Positions 23,601 through 34,362 are shown, counted from the first letter of the stretch. The stretch is 64,000 bases of DNA from Blastomussa wellsi (GCA_947652115.1 OX393569.1:5470457-5534456); one strand, 5' to 3'. Numbers and translations are program-made. The notes: generated by a model from the letters alone, not told the origin.

Positions 23601-26600
23601 AATATTAAATTCTAGATCTGTCATCTCTGTTTCAGGCATCATTGATTATGTACGAGTTGGCTTGGAAAATGAGCAAAGATAGCAATGACTTGTTGTGGTG
23701 GGCGGCAATTGGCTTGACCCATCAATTTCTCTATGAAAAAATTGACAGGTAAGATGCCTATTTTTAGTATTCCCCTTCATCGATAGAAGTGTAATATAAA
23801 TGGTGTATATGTTGTGGTTTAAATTTATCCCTGGTTTAAAATTTTTTAAACCAGTTTGATATTGATTTCCCTTTGTTTCAGATTATGCTAATCAACATGA
23901 GACAAAGGGAAATAAAAATCAAACTGGTTTAAAAAATTTTAAACCAGGGATAAATTTAAACCACAACATATACACATGGGCTGATTCATTTTATATCAGT
24001 TTATAATGGTCTAGGAAAAATGACCATTCACATTGGTGCTTTAAGTTGTTTTTCACATAGCTGATATGTATGCTAAATTTTAATATCTGATTTTGCATTT
24101 TACTTACAGTGACAAGTATGTTACAGATGCCCAAAACCTTCACGAACATGTTATGAGACACAATCATGGTACTGAAGAGAATGGCTCTTCTATCAACTGC
24201 ATGAGAATTGTGTTTGATACAGAGTATCCTTTCTGACAAGTACATTTTTTTGGAAGTATGAGTTAATTTTCTCCTGTACGTGCAGTTGTGCAGCGTTCAT
24301 TTACCCCTGAGCTGCCCTGCAAGTTAATTTAAATATATTACTACAACCCTAATCTTTAAAGACCATAATACTGTTGTGGGTATTCATAAAGAATTTAGTT
24401 AAAGCTTTTAAGACCTTGCCAAGATTTATGGCAAGATTAATATTATTTTGAAGATTCTGGATAATTGTGTTGGCAACCCTCAATATAGTTTTTGCAAAGA
24501 GCTTTGAAAATCCTTGCTAGATCTTCACCAGAGAGTAAATTTATTTTTGTTGCTTTGTGTAATTGTTGTTATTAAAGGGGAAGTATCACGGAGTTTATCA
24601 CGAGTTTTGTTCAGAATTAGCTTAATTTAAACATCTAATGCCTTATCAATACTCAAATCGTTTCTAAATCACTTATTTTATAACATCAAATGAATCCAGA
24701 ACAGAAGTACAAGGCAAAATATGTTCGTACTTTTTTTGATGTCTTACTAAAAATAATGTGATGCTGCTCCTTTAAATTGATGGCCAAGGCATTTGTTCCC
24801 TTAACAAAGTGAACCAGACTGCGGCTGTCACTTTACAGACATTGGTCGCTATTTGACAGCATATGTCACTCTCGTTACACAGCCTGCAGGTTAATTTGCT
24901 TTTTTCTGATAAAAGTTTACAATACAGTCGACAGTTACAAATTCAAAGTGACTTCCAATATGTCAAGCTTATGTCTGTCCTGATTACCAAAATGTGGCCT
25001 CACCCACCCCTCCCCACATGGGCTCTGGGTTAGCCCATGGACACTGCTGGAAGGCCTCCCCATGCCCGGGCACAGCTAACCTATCCGAGGCCTCGAAGGC
25101 TGCTGAGCCCCACTGGCAAAAAACAATCCAACAAGCAGATTTGGTCACAATTCAAAGCAAAGGTAGCCTGCGTGCAGCCGTCTCCTATTTCCTAAAGCGG
25201 AAAAGTGACGTCTGCGAATCGGCGTGGCTAATCGTGTTTCAGTATCCCGCTGTTCGATATTAAATTTAGCATAAATTATAGCTTTAATTCAAGAATTTCG
25301 CTCAATCAAATAGAATCAATTTAGAGAGCTTAAGCAATAGAAATAAAACAGAAAAACAGTACTAGCAAAGACAGTGAGTAGCAAAACATATGGCAAATTA
25401 CAGCTCATGATCTGCCAAGTGTCCAAAAAAAAATTCACAGGGTTAAAGAAATGGTGAAGACCTTTGACCTCAGCTAAATATTTGCTAAATTACTGAGTCG
25501 GACAGGACTGTTTGAGTTGAAGTTCCCTCTAATTACACAGAACATAACAAGCATTCAAAAAAAAACACAAAGCGAAATAGCTCGAAAACGAGTTTAATCA
25601 GAGACAAATGTCAGGAACCGCAAGAGTTATATAAGGCAGCCTGTCAACTCCTTTAGTAACTTTTTGTACACGATCACGAAAGCGATTCATCCAAAAGTAC
25701 TCGCCCTTCAAGGATTCCACACTGTTTATTCCAAGTGTTTGGAACTGCTTATTCACTAGCAGCTCAGCCTTGAAAGATTTATAACCGATTTCATGTAAGA
25801 TTTCGTCTTCAATCTTTCATAATAATCCCCGCGGGTCACTTCCGTAGCTTTCCAACGCATCGATTGCTTGATACACAGGGATCTTGAGTATACAGCAAAC
25901 TGCACAGAGCGGATTTTGTCACTTTGAAATTCTCCTCTACCTTGAACCAGACTTCTGTAGATGTGATTCACAAGAAGCGAAATAAACTGCACAAAATCAC
26001 TCGTGAGTTACGGTTAATGTTTTCCTCTTGCATGTTAATGAAAACACAACGCATAATTATGTTGAGTATATTACGATGACAGCCAATCAGGGTTGATTCT
26101 AACAATGCGTACTGTTAAAGCAACCAATGAGAGAGCGGTCTCCAGATTCTGGAGAAACAGCAGGATACTGGAACACGATTAACGACGCCGTTTCGCAGAC
26201 GTCACTTTTCCGCTTTAGGAAATAGGAGACGGCTGCACGCAGGCTAAGCAAACGCTGTCATGCAACAAGCTAAAATGCTGACTTCAACTTCGCCTCCATC
26301 CAGTCAAATGTATGCTTGCACCTTTATTGGTCAACGCAGATTATTATTCCATCAGAAATGTATCTGTAAGGTAAATGTTTTATAAAGAACACATCTTGAG
26401 TATTAAATTTGAAGATAAGTTTATTAGTGCATCCAGTGCAATTTCCAAGTTGGAATACTATTAGCTAGCAGTGTCACAATGAACCATAGTCACTCACAAA
26501 CACTGGATATGAGAAATAAAATGATCCGTAATGCAAGAATGCCATGTAAACCAGTGTGGCGCCCAATAAGCTATCTCCGAGTTGCCTTCTACCGTTGTTT

Positions 26601-28552
26601 CAAAACGGGTATTGGTGCACAACCTTTCATATGGAAATGAGTTTGATTTTCAAAGTAAAACTAATTTCATATGAAAGGTTGTGCACCGAGACTCGTCTTG
26701 ACTAGCAGAGACTTGGGCGGTTGGCAGACACACCCAGAGATAATAAATGAGGAATGGGACAGAAAACATTCGGGCAGTTCGCGGAGACACCCAGTGGATG
26801 AATTGGGGTGAGAGCAAACTCACCCAGAGAACGAAGCCCCCTTGAGCTATCTAGTTGTAGGCAGCTAAAGATAAGGGACCTGCCAAGCCTGACGCAGAAT
26901 CTGCACTGATAATTGACATTCCATCTCGTAGGTTTAGGGTGTGGACAATGAAAGGAAAGAAAAAACTCTATGAATTTCTAGCTGACATGGGGTAAGAATA
27001 CTTGCAGATTTCCTAGTGATGACATAGTCAAACACACGTCCTTTCACTGGAGAGAAATCATTTTCAGCTCTGCAATAGAGAAAAATTGTGAAAATTTCCA
27101 AAGAAATGGCGAAATGTAGGTAACGATGGTATTGGAAAAGTTATTGAATTTGAAAAGGTGAAAAGAGTATGAACCGTGAGTACTACATGTGGAGGACACT
27201 ATTTTGTACAATTTTTATATTATTATTGTTAATAACACTCTTATTTTTGTAGAATTCCTCTGGTTCAGAGTAAGCAAAAATTCTACAGCATGGATTTTGA
27301 CCTCAGGAACAACTTAAAGGGATCGGTTGAGACCTCTGCTGACAAATTTGGGTAAGTTGCCATCTTTATAACAGCAATGAAGTTACGATTAACATTGATA
27401 ACTCATCAGCTTCATCGTCATCGTCGTCACCATCATTGTCATCATCATCATCATCATCATCATCACCATCATTGTCATCATCATCTCTAACATCACCACC
27501 ATCATCATCTATGTCGTCACCATAATCAACATCAACATTGTCATCACTTTTGCTGCCATCACAGTAGTTACCATTGTCATCGTTCAGTTGACCAGCTATT
27601 AAGACACCAGTTCTTCCACAAAGAAGAGTGCACATTTTTTAAAAGATGGCAGTTCTAGTTTTTGGGGAAAGTGGTCAAAACAAGTGAACCAGCTTGACTA
27701 GGGGTGAGGACGCTACACAAGACACAACCCATCTTATGAGCCTGATAGACTGCATGTTATTGGCCTTAAAATTTGAGATAAGACCTTCATCACTTGAGTG
27801 CATGAAGCTCACATTGTTAGGCAAACTGCACCAAGACGTTTAAATCCTTTTACCTAATTTTCACTGTCAGTGATAGACGGGCACTAGGTTTTCAAAGGAG
27901 ACACCATATTTTTATGGTGGGAAAGGGGAGTTCGAAAATACACCACCCATTTTTCCCTGTAGTGGTGGGTTCTGTCTGTGTAACTATATTACTATAATAG
28001 TTTTGACCTTCTCCTGTAGTTAACCCATTTAATGTTCTTTGTTCTCTTTGTTAAGGCTGGATGAAATGTCTTATGGGTCATTCCATGTTCAATATGGATT
28101 CAAAAATAAGGTAATGGTAAACTCAGATTTCACCTTGGGGGAGTACAGAATGGAGATAGTTTATTGAAGAATAAAGCTGCCACTGTCAGAGAGCTGAAAC
28201 AAAGATTGGTCTTTGTTGTTTTGTCTATTTTAACAGCTTTGTGCAAGTGATGTTGTTTATGCAGTAAATGCTCTATTGGAGGCTCCGGTAAGTAGGAAAC
28301 TGTGATCAATCGGTGAGTCTATCTATTGTCAATTAGTGAGTCAGAAGGTGTGACAGTTCACCTGCCCGTCCATCAGTCAGTCACTTGGTGAGTGAGTCAA
28401 TCAGTCGGTAAGTCAGGCAGTGAGTGAATGCGTGAGTGAGTGAGTGAGTGAGTGAGTCAGTCAATCAGTCAGTCAGTCATTTAATGAATCTGTCAGAAGG
28501 TCTGTCAGTCAGTCAGTCAGTCAGTAAGTGAGGCAGTGAGTCAGTCAGTCAT

Positions 28553-28586
<34 letters not shown>

Positions 28587-31500
28587 AGTAAGTGAGTCAG
28601 TAAGTCAGTCAGTTAATGAATCTGTCGGAAGGTCCGTCAGTCCACCTGTCCGATTGTCCATCTGTCCGTCAGTCCACCTGTCCGTCAGTCAGTCAGTCAG
28701 TCAGTCAATGTGTCCATCATAGAGTCAGTCAGTCAGTTAATGAATCTGTTGGAAGGTCCGTCAGTCCACCTGTCCGTCAGTCAGTCAGTCAGTCAATGTG
28801 TCCATCATCGAGTCAGTCAGTCAGTCAGTCAATCAATCAATCAGTGAGTGAGTAAGTTAATGAATCTGAAAATTAGAAGTGATCCATTCTTCATCATATC
28901 GATCACTTATTCAATGGCTATTAAAAGCTGACAACATGTATTTTACAGAACGAAGGAATGACCAAATGGGACAACTTCTTGGAAGCACTAGACGCTTTGT
29001 CAAGGTGAATTGTAACTCCTTGTAATCATTTAGAAAATAAGCAGCTCGATATAAAGATAGATTATCTATAAAACTCTAGTTTATACAACTTGCTTTGGCA
29101 ATCTTTTAAAACAGTCTTTAGCCAATCAGGACAAAAGCTATCGTCTTCCCTTCCAATTAATTACAAACCCACTTCAAAATCCACATTTTGTCCTTCGTTT
29201 ATCTCCAGTTACATATTTTTTTCCCGCTTTTCGCAAGTTACTTGTTTTCCTATACATTCCACTAGTTTCATGGGCTACCATTTACACTTTTCCTAGACTT
29301 GCTCCAAGTCGCTCGTTTTTTTATATCGATAGACATGGTAGAGTTATTTGAAAAACATCGTTTTGAAATCGCGCGCGAGTAAACAGAATCGCTTGGAAAT
29401 CCAGCGCGAGAAACATCGCGGAACGCACGAATGGCTGTTCCGCGTCGCCATTGATTTTCAAGCCGCAAGTTCCCTCCATATCTAGCAGTCTCCAAGTCAT
29501 TTTGATTCGGACTCCCAATTGTCATATTTTTTTATTTATTTATTTTTTATTTTGTATTTGGAGTGTTCTCTTAGTGTCCACAATTAGCTAATATCTAGCT
29601 AAACACTCTGACACTTTAATAAAGTTCATTCATTCCGTGCGCCCTCCCTCTGCGTAGCCAATCGAACGAGCGACTTGGAGCAAGTCTACACTTTTCCGTG
29701 CACACATATTTACATGTCGTAAAAAAAGAATTCAAAATTTTCATTTTCTTTTGCTGTCCAGGTCCAATACTGAGAAACTACAAGATGGTATCGATATGGG
29801 CAAAAAACAAGTAAGTGCTCGTTGTAGCAAGTTTCGTAAAAGCCCAACTTTTGCAGTAGGTTAAACTCACCTGTTAAAATTTTAACGCATTTTCTGTATT
29901 TCTTAAATTTTCTTTCAGTTAACTGCTGTTGTCAATCAAGTCAGATCTTTGATTGACATGCACCACGTCATGTGCGCTGGACATTTCTTGTACTCGCACC
30001 TCAGAGAGGTAGGACTTGTTTTAATTCGATTCATCAAAGCAGACTCCAAGAGCAAAAAGAAACCGATCAACGTTTCACGCTTGCCAGTTGATGCAGAAAT
30101 CCCGCCTCCGAGATGGGAGTGAGTCCGCGATGTTCATCTCCGAAGTTGCTCGCGCGATTACTTTCGGAGTTGTCGCGAGTGATTGTGTTCTAGTTTCTGA
30201 TTGGATGAAAAAGGCGGTAACTCTCTCTCTCTCGGGTGCACCAATGAAGATTTACCGAAACTGGCACTTTTCCCTGACTTATTCACACGTCAAGGATCCT
30301 TCTCCACTTCCGTTCCTTTCAATTATCACACGCTGCTCAATTCATACAACCTCAATATAACACAAATTTTACATCCAGTTACAAAATTATTATTTCAGAT
30401 TAATTCATATATATTATTTCATCAACTTCACATCATTTCAATTCTCTAATGGGAAAATCTGAACTCAAAATTGACCTCGCTCCCAATGAGTGGCTTCACA
30501 GCTCGGTATTCGCGGTTGTCACGGGTTGGAATCTTGCTGAAGTCCTGAATTTTTTCAGGCTTATTCAATTTCCACTTGTTTATATTGGAAAATTCACTGC
30601 GATGATCATTTTTCCCTTACATCCACATCCGTAGTTCCTGTATGAATGATTAGTATACTTAAAATCATTTTATTCTATGTTGTTCTCAGGGCATACCAGA
30701 TCTGGACATGTTCAGTAAGCCTGCTGTCTTAGGAGCGTTAGCTCGGTTTGTTCTCAATGCATACGTGGTGATGGTATGTCGAGCAACTTACTTTTAAAGG
30801 CGCATGCAAACATTGCTTGTCTGGCTTGCAAACAAGAAAACATTTGTTACGGAAGTAAAAATGGTTCTGAAAAAAATAACAGAAAACTTCCGCAACAAAT
30901 GTCACGTGAGAACAGGGAGACATTTAGGGAAACAACGTTTGTTACTTTGTTCGTGGAGGCCTTAACCTAGACAACCAATCAGGGAAAACGCTTTTTAACC
31001 AAAAGCGCGTTTTACGCGCTTAGCGTTGGTTTCATGTTTTCCCGTGCTTAGCGCTGGTTCTATGTTTTGACGCGCTTGGAGCTGTTTGTATATTTTTCCG
31101 CGCTTAGTCGCTGGTAAGATGTTTTCCCGCCCTTAGCTCTGGTTTTCCTTGCTTAGCGCCGTGCTTTTATATAGTGCTGGTTCGCGCTTAGCGCGGGAAA
31201 AATGCGTGTTTATGATTGGCTAATTGCGTTTTCTGTGATTCTTCAGATGTGATTAGTATGGTTTCGCTTTTCCGATAGTCATACACAGCCATTAGGAAAC
31301 CCCACTTTTCTCTCGTTGATGACTTGATGGCTACAATAAAGAAGCATTTCAAAGACTCGCACTCTGTGCCATCCCTTCACCCCTGGCAGAATTTCAAACT
31401 TACAGTTGTTAATATTAGACCGATTTCGATACATTAAAATTCTAACATGAAGTCGAGGCGTAGCGGAATAAAACAAGATTTGCATTGAGGCTTAGGGATC

Positions 31501-33710
31501 AATAAATAATTTTGGCGTTTAAAGAGCCTGAAACCGTCTCTTTGTATTGTTGTCGTTATTGATTCTAAGTTTGTTTATTCTCTTGTATATATCAAGTCCA
31601 AAAACAAGAAAGCAGCGGCCCTCCCTTTTGTTCTTGCAGCGCCTCTTGATCCAGAAAAAGGTAGGCCCGGAAAGCAACATAGCGGCAATGTTCCAGATAA
31701 GACGGGGGGGGGGGGGGGGGGGTCTAAGGTCAAAAATCCGACTAGGTCAGCCTCCTCAACGACAGATAAATTGAAAACTTATAAGGATCTGTTGGGAACT
31801 GTGGGGATTTGACCCGTTGGAATATTTTGCATGGCACCTTGCCTCAAAAACTTAACTGGAACCCTGATAGCGACCATATTTTTTTATCCTATGTTTTTCA
31901 CTCGAAAAGCTTATAAAATGTTCGTAACTGACCTAAGAAAAAGTTTTGAAAGATGCTAAATTTTCGGCACACTGTGTTGCCTTCGTTAATGTAAAATGAC
32001 TAAAACAAGAATGATTTTAAATAAAGGTTCTAAGACTTTTCAAGGTCCTCAAGAGATACTTGATTTAGGGAAAGGCTGGCATTCATTTACAGCATCGGTA
32101 TTTAGGGTGGAATGAAAAGATTTCCAAAAATAAGCGCTCCTGTCGGTTGTTCACGCCACACTCTGGAATCTCCACGTAAGTGGGATGTATAACATGTCCC
32201 ATCGTCTGCGCCTGTTGTTTAATTGCTGATTCACTGTTGCCTCTAGTACCAGGTTTAATTTGTGCTCTGCCTTCCGGGATTTCCAATGTCTACAAAAGAG
32301 CACGATGTACATTTTCACTTCTTTTACTTTGGTTGCTTCCTTACGAAAAGTTTTCTACCAATATATGAAATGACTTCCCTCAGGAAAAAAGTAGTGCTTC
32401 TATGTTTTGTTATCAAATAACGTACGTTCTCAGGATTCAAATGAGATCCAGCCTCTAGTTTCATCATAAGCACGTTTACGTTTTGCTGTAGTTTCTTAGG
32501 AACGTCAAGTGAGTTATTCTCTTTTTGTGGGGAAAGGTCAATTCTTGCACATCTAGGTTACCATGATGGCTTTCTTATCCTTGGTCCTTTTTTTCAGGGA
32601 CTTGTCTTTTAGTTGGAGTGCCTCCGATTGCTGATGATTCATGTAAAAAGTAAGTGCTTTGACCTAGCCCGACATAGTAGTTGTCCGTTTTGTCGAACCT
32701 CCTTTAAACCCTTAGCCGGCGAATTCGACAGCCGTTTCTTATCACTTTCGGCCGGTTTGTTGTCGTGAAACGCCAAATCGGCCGGGAGCTATGAGAGGGG
32801 CGGATGTCTTCGCAGGCTGTCACGATATTTTGAGTCATTTCTTCGACAACTTAAATTACCCTTAAAATTTAGGAAACCTAAAAATAATAGTTTGCTAAGG
32901 AAGAAAAACACCACAGGAATGATACTAAACCAAAAAGGAACAAGGATGGCTGAGGTTGGGGAAGATTGAAACGGATTGGAAAATGATGCTTTTGAAAAAT
33001 GTAAGCTAAATTTTTCAAAGTGCACGAACGATAACGTAGCTCTTTTAAAATCCTATTTCGGAAAATAGGAAAGCGAAAGACCTTCTCGGCCAGCTTTTCG
33101 CTTATGCCAACAGTCCAATTCTGTTCGTCTTTATTTCCATTTGCTTTGCAGCTTCTTGGGAAAAGCTTTTGAAATGGCTGCTAGCAAAACAAAATCCAGA
33201 ACAATTCACGACCACTTTGACCCGGCAGGTAGGTGTATTTTTTATGTACATTGTATCCGAACAATACTGGTAACCTCTTTTAATGTGAAAATCTACACAC
33301 CTAGTACCTGCTACGCCTGGTAACAGTTCCGTGAAGAGAAGAGTTTTGCTATTGCGATGCTCGAGATTTGATCACCCTGGGTGCCAGAGGGTTTTTTGCG
33401 GTAGAGTCGCCAAAGCGCCGAAGCAGTGGTCCACCGGCCGGTTTTCTTACCATGAAGCGACTAGGAGTTTTCTTACTCCCCCTGGATGGGATGCTAGTCC
33501 ATCACACCCTCACGTCCCAGCGTTAAATTCTCCACTACTCATTTACACGCCTTGGCGAAGATATTCTAGATATTCTTGTCCCCAAATCGGGGTTCCTTTT
33601 CCAGCTATCATTTGTTTCTTTTTTGTTTTATTTTTGCAGTGATTGAAATGAAGAGTGAGGACCGTGGAAAGTTTTTCGATGCTCTGTCGGCCCTTCTCAT
33701 CCCCAAATAA
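17641..33710 (+). CDS. CDC45: CDC45 replication helicase subunit, complete, 23 exons
   Basis: CDC45 is the C of the CMG helicase (CDC45-MCM2-7-GINS) that unwinds DNA at replication forks in the nucleus. Exons: 17641-17691, 17785-17844, 19667-19759, 20933-21027, 21655-21769, 22102-22170, 22794-22843, 23277-23325, 23636-23748, 24110-24223, 24818-24889, 26932-26991, 27253-27351, 28056-28110, 28237-28287, 28949-29004, 29762-29810, 29919-30008, 30690-30773, 31597-31660, 32598-32649, 33152-33228, 33640-33710. All phases agree, giving 562 residues, about the human length. Near the N-terminus LVLVSMDVDSLCACKIL is the degenerate RecJ/DHH-like motif. About residues 140-175 hold an acidic patch (EEFEDSDEEGSE) followed by basic clusters (KRRRTGDE, SKRKSKRQ), likely a nuclear signal. 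The C-terminus is FFDALSALLIPK. The intron after exon 10 is U12-type. Introns are loaded with transposons; the coding exons are intact. Confidence 0.96.
17845..19666 (+). other. CDC45 intron 2 with a CCCCCAGGGGG repeat
   Basis: A 1.8-kb intron. Its right part (about 18770-19210) contains CCCCCTGGGGG and CCCCCAGGGGGACTCGCATA in inverted orientation near repeated phrases such as AGGGGTGGGGATGC and CCCCTAAAGGAGACC. This looks like an interspersed repeat; I could not define its ends. The rest shows no gene. Confidence 0.5.
19929..20161 (-). mobile_element. 5'-truncated LINE: C-terminal end of a reverse-transcriptase ORF
   Basis: The - strand frame ending at 19949 contains FSILFLGPKIWKLLPTTI then SSFPNFKNKLLEF. 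G-P-K-I-W-x-x-L-P followed by S-x-x-x-F-K-x-x-L is the typical C-terminal tail of non-LTR retrotransposon polyproteins. Only about 70 codons remain, so this is a dead 3' fragment in CDC45 intron 3. A second, inverted 3' fragment lies at 20281-20358. Confidence 0.65.
20281..20358 (+). mobile_element. Second LINE 3' fragment, inverted relative to 19929-20161
   Basis: Read on the + strand, the stretch near 20296-20340 gives FPNFQNKLLEF, matching FPNFKNKLLEF of the - strand fragment, and the following bases are also shared. The two fragments face each other. They lie between a left ATATGGCGAGGTGACCTC (near 19833) and a right GAGGTCACCTTGCCG (near 20440), which are themselves roughly complementary. 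Confidence 0.55.
21506..21620 (+). repeat. CTGA tetranucleotide array
   Basis: An imperfect run of CTGACTGA with occasional CTAA and CTATCT units in CDC45 intron 4, ending about 35 bases before exon 5. Simple repeat. Confidence 0.9.
21961..22017. mobile_element. 57-bp element with CCAACCTTGTTCCCA ends
   Basis: CCAACCTTGTTCCCAAGG at the left pairs with CCTGGGAACAAGGTTGG at the right. A related copy with the same end sequence lies at 23481-23544. Very short inverted-repeat elements of this kind are non-coding. Confidence 0.65.
22226..22385. mobile_element. 160-bp element with GGCTGTGCTCTAAG-type ends, copy 2
   Basis: Left end GGCAGTGCTCTAAG, right end CTTAAAGCACAGGCC. It is similar along its length to the element at 6563-6722 and in the same orientation, with about one difference in ten bases by eye. 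It lies in CDC45 intron 6. Confidence 0.65.
23481..23544. mobile_element. 64-bp element with CAACCTCGTTCCCAGGG ends
   Basis: CAACCTCGTTCCCAGGGTC pairs with GACCCTGGGAACAAGGTTG. Same family as 21961-22017, in CDC45 intron 8. Confidence 0.65.
23803..23975. repeat. Near-perfect palindrome, 74-bp arms
   Basis: Arms 23803-23876 and 23902-23975 are reverse complements with two mismatches by eye, separated by a 25-base spacer. The outer part reads GTGTATATGTTGTGG / CCACAACATATACAC. The palindrome continues to its tips without a visible flanking duplication. It lies in CDC45 intron 9. Confidence 0.85.
24224..24817 (+). other. U12-type (minor spliceosome) intron of CDC45
   Basis: The donor is GTATCCTTTC, an exact match to the U12 5' splice-site consensus RTATCCTTT. 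Twelve to thirteen bases before the 3' border lies TTCCCTTAAC, close to the U12 branch-point consensus TTCCTTAAC; the intron ends CCAG. There is no polypyrimidine tract at that border. Joining here gives ...FDTELRLSLYRHWSLFD..., which restores the conserved CDC45 segment. The alternative AG at 24837 would delete about seven conserved residues. Confidence 0.85.
25164..26246. mobile_element. 1.08-kb inverted-repeat element, 8-bp target duplication
   Basis: The ends TAGCCTGCGTGCAGCCGTC and its reverse complement extend inward about 60 bases, including AAAGCGGAAAAGTGACGTC. The flanks AGCAAAGG (25156-25163) and AGCAAACG (26247-26254) match in 7 of 8 bases. An 8-bp duplication with TAG-initial ends suits a hAT-type element. 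No transposase-like frame remains inside. Confidence 0.7.
26614..26687. repeat. 74-bp foldback repeat
   Basis: GGTGCACAACCTTTCATATG at the left pairs with CATATGAAAGGTTGTGCACC at the right around a short loop. Probably a miniature transposon. Confidence 0.7.
27409..27550 (+). repeat. ATC trinucleotide array
   Basis: CATCATCAT-type units interrupted by CACC and GTC in CDC45 intron 13. Its - strand translation is an Asp-rich peptide that I regard as an artefact of the repeat. Confidence 0.9.
28318..28860 (+). repeat. GTCA tetranucleotide array with higher-order units
   Basis: About 540 bases of AGTCAGTC / GAGTGAGT in CDC45 intron 15. Inside it, a longer unit beginning AATGAATCTGTCGGAAGG and containing CCACCTGTCCGTCAG recurs (near 28485, 28615 and 28739), so it is a layered array. 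Confidence 0.9.
29294..29688. mobile_element. 395-bp element with 9-bp target duplication (Mutator-like)
   Basis: Ends TAGACTTGCTCCAAGTCGCT and its reverse complement match over at least 23 bases. The exact 9-bp repeat CACTTTTCC flanks it (29285-29293 and 29689-29697). It begins TAG like the 10838 element and has the same duplication length, though the end sequences differ. It lies in CDC45 intron 16; no coding frame. Confidence 0.8.
31005..31200 (+). repeat. GCGCTTAGCGCTGG minisatellite
   Basis: At least five loosely spaced copies of GCGCTTAGCG(T/C)TGGTT followed by TATGTTTTCCCG in CDC45 intron 19. GC-rich islands in AT-rich intron sequence; each core is palindromic. Confidence 0.75.
31704..31722 (+). 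repeat. Homopolymer run of 19 G
   Basis: An unbroken G run in CDC45 intron 20, 43 bases after the donor of exon 20. Its length is likely to vary and to be error-prone in sequencing. Confidence 0.9.
31790..31870 (-). repeat. Dispersed repeat, inverted copy of 6343-6425
   Basis: Contains GGATTTGACCCGTTGG, GGCACCTTGCCTC and AAAACTTAACTGGAACCC, the reverse complement of the paxillin intron repeat. It lies in CDC45 intron 20. Confidence 0.65.
33370..33510 (-). repeat. SINE-like dispersed repeat
   Basis: The reverse complement contains GCATCCCATCCAGGGGGAGT and then ACTCCTAGTCGCTTCATGG. The same phrases occur at 60015-60065 in gene 4 (GCATCCCATCCAGGGGGGAG, then CCCAGTCGCTTCGTG). The adjacent ACCCTGGGTGCCAGAGGG also appears at 10059-10077. 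It fills most of the last CDC45 intron. Confidence 0.6.
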
Positions 33711-34078
33711 CGTCATTTCATTCCAATCACTATTCATCTTCCTTCACACATTTTGTATAAACCGTCATGTTCTGTGTAAATGTTTGTAGAATTAATCTTC
33801 GCTGGGTGTGGCTTCTGTTCGAGACTTTTTCCAACGATGGTCAAGGAAAAAGACCCATTTGAACTTGTACATACACATTCAAACTCAGCCTGTAGATAAG
33901 AGTAAATCCAAAAATATATATGGCGGGGAGTGAGATCCATTGAAGAGTAGTTGTCCTTGTTTTAGGAGACTTCTTGATACAATTATAGGGACTACGGGCT
34001 TTTGGTCCAACAGAATCAATATTTCTAGCCTTTCCAGTCGATCGAGAACAAGTACACCAAATTAGGGAAAACTGACTG

Positions 34079-34362
34079 AGGCTATTTTTACACAGGACCG
34101 GTTCCAAACGGATCCAAATGGATCTGGTCCGAAAATCGGACCGGATAGGCTTTCTGTTTATACGGGACCGTTCTGGAACCAGTCCAAACGGCTCCAAACG
34201 GATCCAAAACTGGACCTGTTATTTTGCAGGTCCAGTTTTGGATCCGTGCTGGACCGGTTCCATAAAGATTCCGTTTAAAAACCTGGATCGGTTCCATGTA
34301 AATAGGAGCCGATCCGGTTCGGTTCGGAACGGTTCCGGTCCGGTCCCGTGTAAGGGTAGCCT
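34079..34362. mobile_element. 284-bp foldback element (GGACCGGTTCC family)
   Basis: Left ...ACACAGGACCGGTTCC and right GGTCCGGTCCCGTGTAAG pair, with an inner pair CCAAAACTGGACCTG / CAGGTCCAGTTTTGG. GGATCC and GGACCGG words recur throughout. AGGCTA and TAGCCT mark the tips; the target duplication is unclear. If the AATAAA at 34473 is used, this element is part of the CDC45 3' UTR. Confidence 0.65.

Larger units (their letters stand above)
24890..26931 (+). other. CDC45 intron 11 with two transposon insertions
   Basis: A 2-kb intron holding the 1.08-kb element 25164-26246 and the short foldback 26614-26687. I see no gene in the remainder. Confidence 0.7.

Noticed and set aside
24837..24889. 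Alternative start of CDC45 exon 11 at the AG before ACATTGG
   Set aside because: It has a good AG context but would remove the conserved LRLSLYR residues; the U12 acceptor at 24817 keeps them.
27366..27635. Aspartate-rich 89-codon - strand frame
   Set aside because: It is the translation of an ATC trinucleotide array inside a CDC45 intron.
28616..28855. Serine/valine-rich + strand frame
   Set aside because: It comes from the GTCA tetranucleotide array.
28318..28860. Possible CRISPR-like repeat-spacer array
   Set aside because: The units are a simple tetranucleotide with no unique spacers, in a eukaryotic intron.
33331..33642. 103-codon + strand frame before the last CDC45 exon
   Set aside because: It is a translation of the SINE-like repeat (PPGWDASPSH) with no homology to CDC45.
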